Of a stretch of DNA of 64,000 nt, positions 17,934 through 24,923 are shown piece after piece. The stretch spans positions 3,596,139-3,660,138 of the forward strand of contig NZ_JAASRM010000001.1 in NCBI RefSeq assembly GCF_011761565.1, in the 5' to 3' direction. Position numbers and translations under genes: made by a program. Source of the DNA: Rhizomicrobium palustre (GTDB lineage Bacteria > Pseudomonadota > Alphaproteobacteria > Micropepsales > Micropepsaceae). The notes beneath the pieces are model-generated. The model searched no databases. It was not told the DNA's origin and saw only the letters and a program-made list of their open reading frames with translations. Every line of letters begins with the position of its first letter. The first letter of the stretch is position 1.

Positions 17934-18058
17934 GTTTCTTGCCGCTGCGCAATCGCAGCAGCGACGCGCGCGTCACATCGGCAATGCAAAGCGCAATTGT
18001 GCTTGGCGTCACCCAAAAAGCCCCACAGTATTTACGGGTGATCGTTGGGAGGCTTCAC

Positions 18059-18598
18059 ATGCGCCAATTTCTATTCGCTGCAGTGATGTCTTTGATGGTG
18101 ATTGCGCCCGCCAAAGCCGTGCCGATGGTGCATGTCACAGTTTCTGTCATCGCATCGCCGTCGAGCGCCTTCAGTTTCGACATAGCGCGGAGCCCGACGC
18201 CTTCATCTTATTTTCCGGGCTTGTCCTTTACGATTCTGGGGCAAAAGACTTGCGAGGCCCAGTTTGACCGCTGCGATTATACCAACATCGATGATTTCAC
18301 CTATTATCTCGAGCCGGATGGGGGCTTGAAACGTGCCGCTGGCTATGCGGGGCCGGATTTCGGGGGCACGCGGTATTACGGGGATGTACTGTTTAGCGGA
18401 GATGTTTCGGCGCCGACGTTTTTGACCGGCGAATTCACTGTCAGGGACAATATCGTATCGGCTTTCGAGACCATCACCATCACGGCGCTGCCGGATGCCT
18501 CCGTGCCCGAGCCTGCATCCTGGATTCTGGCTGCCATGGGACTTGCTTCGCTTATGGCTTGGCAGATGCGCCGCAAAGCTCAAAATGCGGCCCCTTGA
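18059..18598 (+). CDS. PEP-CTERM sorted exported protein
   Basis: A 179-residue protein with a signal peptide (cleavage near AKA) and a C-terminal sorting signal: VPEPASW, a hydrophobic stretch, and a basic end with MRRK. PEP-CTERM proteins are processed by an exosortase and usually belong to exopolysaccharide or surface layers. The middle is rich in Phe, Tyr and Gly with one Cys pair. No exosortase gene lies in the window. The ATG has GGAGG ten bases upstream. Confidence 0.85.
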   Translation: MRQFLFAAVMSLMVIAPAKAVPMVHVTVSVIASPSSAFSFDIARSPTPSSYFPGLSFTILGQKTCEAQFDRCDYTNIDDFTYYLEPDGGLKRAAGYAGPDFGGTRYYGDVLFSGDVSAPTFLTGEFTVRDNIVSAFETITITALPDASVPEPASWILAAMGLASLMAWQMRRKAQNAAP

Positions 18599-18649
18599 AG
18601 AGTTCCACCTCGAGGCCTACATCGGTGACGATGTGTGCAGAGGTGTTTC

Positions 18650-19354
18650 ATGGCTGATCTTTCGAACTTCCCTATTACCGCAAAATGGCCCGCCAAGAAC
18701 CCGGACGTGTTGCAGCTTTATTCACTGCCGACACCCAATGGGGTGAAGGTTTCCATCATGCTGGAAGAGATAGGCCTGCCTTATGAGGCCCATAGCATCA
18801 ACATCGGCGCCAATGAGACCTGGACGCCGGAATTTTTATCGCTCAATCCCAATGGCAAAATCCCGGCGATCCTTGATCCCCATGGGCCGGATGGGAAGCC
18901 TTTCGCGCTGTTCGAATCTGGCGCCATCCTGGTCTATCTCGCCGAGAAGAGCGGCAAGTTCCTGCCTGCCGATCCGGTGCTGAAATACGAAACAATGCAA
19001 TGGGTGTTTTTCCAGATGGCGGCCATCGGCCCGATGTTCGGCCAGCTCGGCTATTTCCACAAATTCGCCGGCAAGGAGATCGAGGATAAGCGGCCCTTGA
19101 AGCGGTATACGGATGAATCCGCGCGGCTTCTGGGTGTGCTCGATCAGCGGCTCGCGACACACGCCTATCTGATGGGGGAAGGCTATACCATCGCCGATAT
19201 CGCGATCCTTGGTTGGGTGCGCAATCTGGTCGGTTTTTATGGCGCCGGTGAGCTCGTCGGCTATGAGCGTTTCAAGAATGTGCAGCGCTGGCTGGAAGAC
19301 TGCTTAAAGCGTCCCGCTGTCGAACGCGGGTTGCATATCCCCGCGCGCGGCTAA
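18650..19354 (+). CDS. Glutathione S-transferase (YghU/YfcG-like)
   Basis: A 234-residue cytosolic GST. The thioredoxin-like N-terminal domain has LYSLPTPNGVKVSIMLEEIGLPYE near residues 23-47, NPNGKIPAI with the cis-Pro, and FESGAILVYLAEK as the glutathione-binding Glu-Ser. The helical C-terminal domain has YTIADIAILGWVRN, the N-capping box of the family. YghU/YfcG-type enzymes act as disulfide reductases. The 3' end overlaps the convergent DUF805 gene by 51 bp. Confidence 0.92.
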   Translation: MADLSNFPITAKWPAKNPDVLQLYSLPTPNGVKVSIMLEEIGLPYEAHSINIGANETWTPEFLSLNPNGKIPAILDPHGPDGKPFALFESGAILVYLAEKSGKFLPADPVLKYETMQWVFFQMAAIGPMFGQLGYFHKFAGKEIEDKRPLKRYTDESARLLGVLDQRLATHAYLMGEGYTIADIAILGWVRNLVGFYGAGELVGYERFKNVQRWLEDCLKRPAVERGLHIPARG

Positions 19355-19750
19355 CGGATCGGGGCCGTAGCGGTTGTCGCCTGCGGTCCCCTTCTTGGCG
19401 AAGCAGACGATCTGCGTGCCAATCACCAAAAGATCGAGAATGGGCACTGGCGCGGTGGCGGTGAGAAGCCACCAGCCGGAAAGCCCGACATCGTGCAAGC
19501 GGCGCACCGCGACCGCGGCGAAGGGTACGAGCAAAGCCGCCGGAAGCAATAACACGGGTGCGGCGCCGAGGGCGCGAAGGCTCCAGTCCAAACTCAGGGC
19601 AGGGGCGGGCGGCAGATGAAATGCCTTGGCGGCAAAAACCGCCACCAACAGCCAGAAACTCGCGAATGACCAGAACTCCAGCCGTCCGGCGCGGCCGGAA
19701 AAGTCGAAGGCTTTCTGCATGGCAATCAGAAGGGCGGAGAGGATCGGCAT
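19304..19750 (-). CDS. DUF805 membrane protein
   Basis: About 148 residues. FDFSGRAGRLEFWSFASFW near the N-terminus and VRRLHDVGLSGWWLL in the middle are the DUF805 hallmarks; three or four hydrophobic segments span the inner membrane. The C-terminus ends NRYGPDP, also typical. Function unknown in the family. I chose 19750; the open frame extends upstream to 19918, but those residues do not resemble the family. Its upstream region is shared with the divergent gene at 19934. Confidence 0.83.
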   Translation of the reverse strand: MPILSALLIAMQKAFDFSGRAGRLEFWSFASFWLLVAVFAAKAFHLPPAPALSLDWSLRALGAAPVLLLPAALLVPFAAVAVRRLHDVGLSGWWLLTATAPVPILDLLVIGTQIVCFAKKGTAGDNRYGPDPLAARGDMQPAFDSGTL

Positions 19751-19873
19751 CGGCTGGTCTCTATGGCGGTGAGCGAGCTTCGCGACGTGGACACTGTCAG
19801 CAAAACCGCGCCAATTGACGCTCGGGATAGTGCGTAGCTGGGTGACAACATTGCACTGCGAGGGCCAGCGGCC

Positions 19874-19902
19874 TTGTAAGTCAATTACGGATAACATATA
19901 TC
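19874..19902 (+). promoter_or_regulatory. Promoter of the AhpD-like/Rrf2 operon
   Basis: TTGTAA (19874-19879), 17-base spacer, TATATC (19897-19902). The -10 element lies inside the palindrome at 19884-19908. Confidence 0.5.
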
Positions 19903-19908
19903 CGTAAT
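19884..19908. promoter_or_regulatory. Perfect 10-bp-arm palindrome, likely Rrf2 operator
   Basis: ATTACGGATA (19884-19893), 5-base spacer ACATA, TATCCGTAAT (19899-19908). It covers the presumed -10 of the operon that encodes the Rrf2 regulator at 20421, so autoregulation is likely. Confidence 0.65.
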
Positions 19909-19933
19909 AGGCAAGCACTAGAGGAGCCCTGCC

Positions 19934-20416
19934 ATGACCCAGCGCCTTAACTATTTCGCGTTATCCAAGACCCTTACCGAAAAGCTGTCCGCGCTTTCGA
20001 TCGCCACAAAAAAGGAAAGTGCGATTGAGAAGACGCTGTTGCACCTCGTCGATCTGCGCGCCTCCCAGCTCAACGGCTGCGCTTTCTGCGTCGACATGCA
20101 TTCCAAGGAAGCCAAGATCGATGGCGAGCGCGAATTACGACTCTATCATGTGGCGGTGTGGCGGGAATCGCCCCTGTTCTCTTCGCGCGAGCGGGCAGCG
20201 CTGGAATGGACCGAAGCTGTGACCAAGCTTTCGCCGGAAAGCGTCTCGGATGAGGTCTATAACGCGGTCCGGGCGGAGTTCTCCGAGAAGGAGATCGCCG
20301 ATTTGACCTTCGCCATCGCCACCATTAATGCCTGGAACCGCTTGGGCGTCTCGTTCCGCTCCGTGCCGGGTTCGGCGGATGCGGCTTACGGCCTGACAAA
20401 GGCGGGATTACAATAA
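19934..20416 (+). CDS. Carboxymuconolactone decarboxylase family protein, AhpD-like
   Basis: A 160-residue all-helical protein. GCAFCVDMH near residue 50 is the CxxC-xxxH signature of the AhpD branch, which acts as a thiol peroxidase or disulfide reductase. SSRERAALEWTEAVTKLS and IATINAWNRLGVSF complete the fold. GAGGAG precedes the ATG. Four bases separate it from the Rrf2 regulator, and both lie behind the palindromic operator at 19884-19908, so it is probably a regulated redox-stress gene. Confidence 0.9.
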   Translation: MTQRLNYFALSKTLTEKLSALSIATKKESAIEKTLLHLVDLRASQLNGCAFCVDMHSKEAKIDGERELRLYHVAVWRESPLFSSRERAALEWTEAVTKLSPESVSDEVYNAVRAEFSEKEIADLTFAIATINAWNRLGVSFRSVPGSADAAYGLTKAGLQ

Positions 20417-20420
20417 CGGC

Positions 20421-20906
20421 ATGAATCTGAAGAACCAGGTCGAGTGGGCTCTGCATTGCTGCGCCGTGATGATGGCGCTGCCGGACGGGGCCACTCTGCC
20501 CGCAAAGGTTCTGGCCGAATTTCATGGTGTGCCGAAGGAATATCTTTCCAAAGCGCTGCAAGCCTTGTCGCAAGCCGGCATCGTGGTCGGCACGCTGGGT
20601 CCTACGGGCGGCTATCGCCTCGCCAAGAAGCCTGAGGAGATCACCTTCCTCGATATCGTCGAGGCGGTGGAGGGCAGGCGCTCTACCTTTCAGTGCGGGG
20701 AAATCCGCGCCAACAACCCCTGCTTACCTAAGAAGCATCGCGCCAGCGGGCCTTGCACGGTCGCCCGCATCATGTGGCAGGCTGATGAGGCGTGGCGCAC
20801 GAGCCTGCGCGGCGTGACTTTGGCCGCCATGGGAGAGCAACTCGCTCAGGATGTACCCGCGGAAATCCTGGAAAAAAGCCGCAACTGGCTGGTTTCGCGG
20901 GCCTGA
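20421..20906 (+). CDS. Rrf2 family transcriptional regulator
   Basis: A 161-residue regulator. The N-terminal winged helix has PKEYLSKALQALSQAGIVVGTLGPTGGYRLAK, the Rrf2 recognition helix and wing. Three cysteines follow (FQCGEI, NNPC, SGPC near residues 91-113) in the spacing used by IscR/NsrR/RirA-type members to hold an Fe-S cluster, so it could sense iron, NO or redox state. It is second in the operon with the AhpD-like gene. Confidence 0.92.
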   Translation: MNLKNQVEWALHCCAVMMALPDGATLPAKVLAEFHGVPKEYLSKALQALSQAGIVVGTLGPTGGYRLAKKPEEITFLDIVEAVEGRRSTFQCGEIRANNPCLPKKHRASGPCTVARIMWQADEAWRTSLRGVTLAAMGEQLAQDVPAEILEKSRNWLVSRA

Positions 20907-20925
20907 TTGCTCCGGGATTTATTTG

Positions 20926-20945
20926 TACGGTATTATAATACCGTA
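20926..20945. promoter_or_regulatory. Perfect 20-bp palindrome between rrf2 and rplM
   Basis: TACGGTATTA (20926-20935) directly followed by TAATACCGTA. It contains TATAAT and shares the TACGG/CCGTA outer half-sites with the palindrome at 19884-19908; the gap between those half-sites is 10 bases here and 11 there. It could be a second operator or a paralogous site. Confidence 0.55.
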
Positions 20946-20978
20946 TGCAAAATATCGCGCATTTTCGGGCTGTTGCGC

Positions 20979-21007
20979 TTGACGGGCGCGCGGCAGGCAC
21001 GTATACG
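20979..21007 (+). promoter_or_regulatory. Promoter of rplM-rpsI
   Basis: TTGACG (20979-20984), 17-base spacer, TATACG (21002-21007), about 27 bp before the rplM start. Confidence 0.6.
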
Positions 21008-21034
21008 GCCCGCCACTCTAATGGATTTTTCCCT

Positions 21035-21511
21035 ATGACCACTTACTCGGCCAAGGCCTCCGAGATCGAGAAGAAGTGGGTCGTGATCGACGCCACCGGT
21101 TTGGTTGTCGGCCGGCTCGCCGCCCTTGTCGCGCTCCGCCTTCGTGGCAAGCACAAAGCCACCTTCACGCCCCATATGGATTGCGGCGATAACGTCATCA
21201 TCATCAACGCCGAGAAGGTTCTCCTCACCGGCCAGAAGGTGAAGAAGAAGGTGTATTATCACCACACCGGCTATATCGGTGGCATCAAGGAACGCTGGGC
21301 GGAAGACATTCTGCGCGGCAACTATCCCGAACGCATCGTCGAGAAGGCCGTGGAGCGTATGCTTCCGCGCGGGCCGCTCGGTCGCCGTCAGCTTGGGAAC
21401 CTGCGCGTCTATAAGGGCGCCGAGCATCCCCATGCCGCCCAGCAGCCCGAAGTGCTGGACGTCGCCAAGCTGAACCCCAAGAACACCAATTTTCACGTGA
21501 AGGCGGCCTGA
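21035..21511 (+). CDS. rplM: 50S ribosomal protein L13
   Basis: A 158-residue L13. [54 protein letters not shown] covers the N-terminal half; [15 protein letters not shown] and [13 protein letters not shown] are the C-terminal signatures. The start at 21035 ([10 protein letters not shown]) matches the family; the frame is open for 30 more codons upstream, but these lie over the promoter. rpsI follows after one base. Confidence 0.98.
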   Translation: MTTYSAKASEIEKKWVVIDATGLVVGRLAALVALRLRGKHKATFTPHMDCGDNVIIINAEKVLLTGQKVKKKVYYHHTGYIGGIKERWAEDILRGNYPERIVEKAVERMLPRGPLGRRQLGNLRVYKGAEHPHAAQQPEVLDVAKLNPKNTNFHVKAA

Positions 21512-21512
21512 T

Positions 21513-22010
21513 ATGGCGGACGAAGTGAAGAATTTCGGCGATCTGAAGACGACGCTGATCAAGGCCAAGCCCGCTACGCCTGCTGGCCAGTCTGCCGCTG
21601 ACGGCGAAGGCAAGCGCGATGCCCAGGGCCGCGCCTATGCCACCGGCCGCCGCAAGGACGCGGTTGCCCGCGTGTGGGTCAAGCCGGGTACCGGCAAGAT
21701 CACCATCAACAGCCGCGACGAGACGATCTATTTCGCCCGTCCGGTGCTGCGCATGATCGTGCGCCAGCCGCTCGTGGCCGCTGGCCGTGACGGCCAGTTC
21801 GACGTCGTCGTGACGGTGTCGGGTGGCGGTCTGTCGGGTCAGGCCGGTGCGGTGCGCCACGGCATCTCGCGCGCTCTGGTGGCCTATGAACCGGCCCTGC
21901 GTGCGGTGCTGAAGCCGGGTGGCTTCCTTACCCGCGATCCGCGCGCCGTCGAGCGTAAGAAGTACGGCCGCCCGAAGGCTCGCCGCAGCTTCCAGTTCTC
22001 GAAGCGCTAA
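21513..22010 (+). CDS. rpsI: 30S ribosomal protein S9
   Basis: A 165-residue S9. The first 40 residues form an extension with Lys, Ala and Pro, as in other alphaproteobacteria. [41 protein letters not shown] and the C-terminal [17 protein letters not shown] tail, which reaches the P-site tRNA, are all present. Second gene of the operon, with a strong terminator 25 bp after the stop. Confidence 0.98.
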   Translation: MADEVKNFGDLKTTLIKAKPATPAGQSAADGEGKRDAQGRAYATGRRKDAVARVWVKPGTGKITINSRDETIYFARPVLRMIVRQPLVAAGRDGQFDVVVTVSGGGLSGQAGAVRHGISRALVAYEPALRAVLKPGGFLTRDPRAVERKKYGRPKARRSFQFSKR

Positions 22011-22034
22011 GCGATTTCGCGATATTGGTTTCGG

Positions 22035-22067
22035 AAACGGCCTGCAGAAATGCGGGCCGTTTTTGTT
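22035..22067 (+). terminator. Terminator of rplM-rpsI
   Basis: A 12-bp stem (AAACGGCC paired with GGCCGTTT, extended by TGCA with TGCG, one wobble) closed by a GAAA tetraloop and followed by TTTTTGTT. Confidence 0.85.
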
Positions 22068-22304
22068 ATTCACCAATCCCAGACCAGTGCCGCGGATCGC
22101 TCATTGAGATTCGATTCGTAGGCTGATGGTTCTATTCAGCAATGTAGTTCGCAAAAAAAAAGCCCTGTCCGGTGGTTTGTAGACGCGATAAACTCAAAAC
22201 GAGTATCGCAACATGTGCTGGTTTAAGTCTGGCCTGGGGCATCAATCGTTTGAAGTGATGCTTGGAGACGACGCCAATATTTTGTTCTGAGGTGGGGCAG
22301 AACA

Positions 22305-24266
22305 ATGAAACAGATAAAAGCCTTCGTGGGGCACAGCTTCAATCAGGCAGACAAGCCTGTCGTTGATGCATTCCTCGATTACTTCGATCAGCTGACCGGA
22401 ATTGTTCCGCACTTCTCATGGGAGCACGCGACAGCTGCAGAACCGAAAGAACTCGCGGAAAAAGTTCTCGCAATTATTGACGGCAAAAACACATTCATCG
22501 GTATCTGCACTCGGAATGAATTTGCAGCATCGCCCGCTGTGTTAAAACCGACTTTCTGGGGTACTAGTCACCGCAAAGTCGCGGTGACTAGCCTTCAGGC
22601 AAAAACTTCCGATTGGGTCATACAAGAGATCGGCCTTGCTAAAGGGCGCGGCATGGAACTTGTCTTGCTTGTTGAAAAGGGCCTGCGTGCGCCCGGTGGA
22701 CTACAGGGCAATATCGAATATATCGAGTTTGAACGGGATAAGCCTAGCCTAGTCTTCGGCAAGATAGTGGAGATGATTAAGGCTCTGTCGCCAAAATTCC
22801 CAAGTGCGTCCGTTGCGTCGGAGCCACCAGCAACGACTGGGGAAGCGGAAGCGGATGCGGAAGCCGATCCGGTGCCTGACATTGCTCCAAAGCCTGAGTG
22901 GAAGCTCGATGAATACAAGTTTGGAGCATTTAGGGCTTATCTACGAAAGGATGATGAAGCGCTCAAAAAAATAGATGCCGCCTTTCGCGAGTCGCCTGTG
23001 AATGACGGAGCAGAAACAGTCGCCGAATGGGACGCAAACCTCGAATATATGAAGGTTTTTCTCGGTAGGGGGGGGAGTATTGTGAAGCTCATGGGGCTGG
23101 CTCAGCAATATCCTAATTCTGATTCAATATTAGTTCTGCTTGCACGTGCCTATTCGCATTATGACCAATTTGCGGAAGCCGCGAGCGTTTTCGTTCAAGC
23201 CGCCGAACTGCCTTTAGGCGCGGGAAAATCGAGTCTGTATCGTGGCTTCGCGGCAGTCGAATATGCTAAGGCGAAGAAGCCAAGTGACGTGATCTTGCAA
23301 ATCAACATGGTGAAGCCAGCCGTTGCGGGCGATGTAGCCGGTGAATTGAAGCTGCTGTCGGCTTTGCGAGAAATTGCCGAAGCTCAAAAGTCGGATGGTT
23401 TACTGATCGCTGCGATGGAGCGCATCGTAGATATTGCTCCAGACGATTTTGAAATACGTTTTAAGCTGGCATTCAAGCACTCGGAAATGGGTAATGAGGA
23501 ACTGGCGCTCTATCATTACAATAAAATTCCTTGGGAAAGCCGCGAAGCGCACGTGTGGAACAATCTCGGCGTCGCGTTAGATAACCTCAAGATGCCCGTG
23601 AAAGCAGTCAATGCTTATCGTGCTGCAGAGGATCGTGGTGAGACATTGGCTATGAGCAATCTCGGGCAGAAGTTCCTCAGAGCAGGCTTTTCAAATGAAG
23701 CTAAAGTCATATTTGAAAAAGGCAGAACGTTCGAGAACTATCACAAGAATATCGATGCTGGATTAGCACAGCTCAAGGACGTTCCGGAGGAAGAAAATAA
23801 GACGCTCACCGAGACTATGGATAAGCTTCGTCCTAAGGCTGAGTTTTACAAAGCTCTCGGCGAAGCGGTTACGTCAGCGGAGGGCGTTACTATCGGCGAA
23901 AAATGGCAACGCGGCGACCGCGTCCTCATCTTTAAATTCGAAGGCAATAACTTTTCCGCCAAGAGTACTTACGAGGTGGCAAGCAATAGCCTGGCCAACG
24001 CCTTAACGACAGGGCTTGGCCTGCAGCCTGTGCCGGAAAAATACGAAGAAGTCCTCGAGGGTACGATCAATGGGCGTATAATTGAAGCAATGATCAAGCG
24101 AAAAAAGCTTGGTGAGGCTTCAACCCCATCAAGTCTTTTGGGGCTGGGCGGTGACAGTAAAACGAAAGTTCTGATGTGGATCTCGTCAGATAATAAGTCC
24201 ATTCATGCAGCTGAAAATCCTTACTCTACAAATCCGATCTTCTATGTATTGAGGTCGGTGGTTTAG
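22305..24266 (+). CDS. TIR-like domain protein with TPR repeats
   Basis: A 653-residue protein. Residues 1-150 look like a TIR or related NAD/nucleotide-cleaving fold: KAFVGHSF opens strand A, NTFIGICTRNEF lies in the middle, and SDWVIQEIGLAKGRG (Trp104, Glu108) sits where TIR NADases carry S-x-W-x-x-x-E. Residues 165-200 are an Ala/Glu/Pro linker. Residues 205-500 are helical TPR-like repeats (AREYSHY/AEAASVF-type, HVWNNLGVALDNLKMPVKAVNAYRAAED). The last 140 residues are unfamiliar. Codons are visibly AT-richer than its neighbours. It stands alone with its own terminator. A defence or signalling role is inference; no partner gene of a known TIR system is adjacent. Confidence 0.7.
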   Translation: MKQIKAFVGHSFNQADKPVVDAFLDYFDQLTGIVPHFSWEHATAAEPKELAEKVLAIIDGKNTFIGICTRNEFAASPAVLKPTFWGTSHRKVAVTSLQAKTSDWVIQEIGLAKGRGMELVLLVEKGLRAPGGLQGNIEYIEFERDKPSLVFGKIVEMIKALSPKFPSASVASEPPATTGEAEADAEADPVPDIAPKPEWKLDEYKFGAFRAYLRKDDEALKKIDAAFRESPVNDGAETVAEWDANLEYMKVFLGRGGSIVKLMGLAQQYPNSDSILVLLARAYSHYDQFAEAASVFVQAAELPLGAGKSSLYRGFAAVEYAKAKKPSDVILQINMVKPAVAGDVAGELKLLSALREIAEAQKSDGLLIAAMERIVDIAPDDFEIRFKLAFKHSEMGNEELALYHYNKIPWESREAHVWNNLGVALDNLKMPVKAVNAYRAAEDRGETLAMSNLGQKFLRAGFSNEAKVIFEKGRTFENYHKNIDAGLAQLKDVPEEENKTLTETMDKLRPKAEFYKALGEAVTSAEGVTIGEKWQRGDRVLIFKFEGNNFSAKSTYEVASNSLANALTTGLGLQPVPEKYEEVLEGTINGRIIEAMIKRKKLGEASTPSSLLGLGGDSKTKVLMWISSDNKSIHAAENPYSTNPIFYVLRSVV

Positions 24267-24286
24267 CGGCGCGAATGCGAATATGG

Positions 24287-24320
24287 AAACAGCGGGAGGA
24301 AACTCCCGCTGTTTTTGTTT
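24287..24320 (+). terminator. Strong terminator of the TIR-like gene
   Basis: Perfect 12-bp stem, AAACAGCGGGAG with CTCCCGCTGTTT, closed by a GAAA tetraloop and followed by TTGTTTT. Located 20 bp after the stop codon. Confidence 0.9.
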
Positions 24321-24923
24321 TGGGCTGGAGATTTCCGTGACGGCAATTATGTTTCGGCGGTAGGCGCTCGCTTGCCTCGCCGCGGGCTTGTTTGTCAGGC
24401 AAATCAATCAAGTCCTTGCCGTCTCGCATGCACGCTGGAAAGCGCTTTCATACAGGTACTTAGTGTGATCCGTTAGGCGTACATGCAGATTATTCGCCTC
24501 CTCCCGCGGGCGGCCAATTGCGGCATAACTACGACCAAAGTCGGGGATGTTTGTCGCACCCCCTCTGCCTAATGTCCTAAATTGTAAGCACCACACATCG
24601 CCTCGTCAGAAGGCGAGGGCTTGCGAGACCGCGCGAGCGGCAACTGTCCCCGGTGGCACGGATGTGCCCCGGCCATCTTTGGGTGACCCACATTCTCCGG
24701 GGGGAGGGATGCTGTCGTTCAGGGCTAATCCGCCAAAACCAAACCGGAAACCCGCGCTTCTGCGCGCTGCTGTCTGCATCGCCGTTCTCCGCATTGCCGG
24801 GCGCAACGGTGGATGCGGCGGCCACACGCATATCACCGCAACGCATCATCACGGGACATAAAGGTCCGGCGCACCAACGCCGCGAAATAACAACAAAAGC
24901 CAAAACAGGAGAGGGAGAATATC
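24321..24923. other. Long leader region of the TonB-dependent receptor gene
   Basis: About 600 bp with no supported coding frame. It holds the palindrome at 24438-24449 and a ribosome binding site (GGGAG) six bases before the ATG at 24924. Several short open frames in this region have no protein-like composition. Confidence 0.5.
24438..24449. promoter_or_regulatory. LacI/CcpA-family-like operator palindrome
   Basis: GAAAGCGCTTTC is a perfect 12-bp palindrome, in the context TGGAAAGCGCTTTCA. Operators with a central CG of this form are bound by LacI-family sugar regulators. It lies about 475 bp before the receptor start. Confidence 0.4.

Noticed and set aside
24547-24861. Overlapping short frames on both strands between the TIR-like and receptor genes
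   Set aside because: Compositions are Arg/Pro/His-rich frame artefacts and none has a convincing start.
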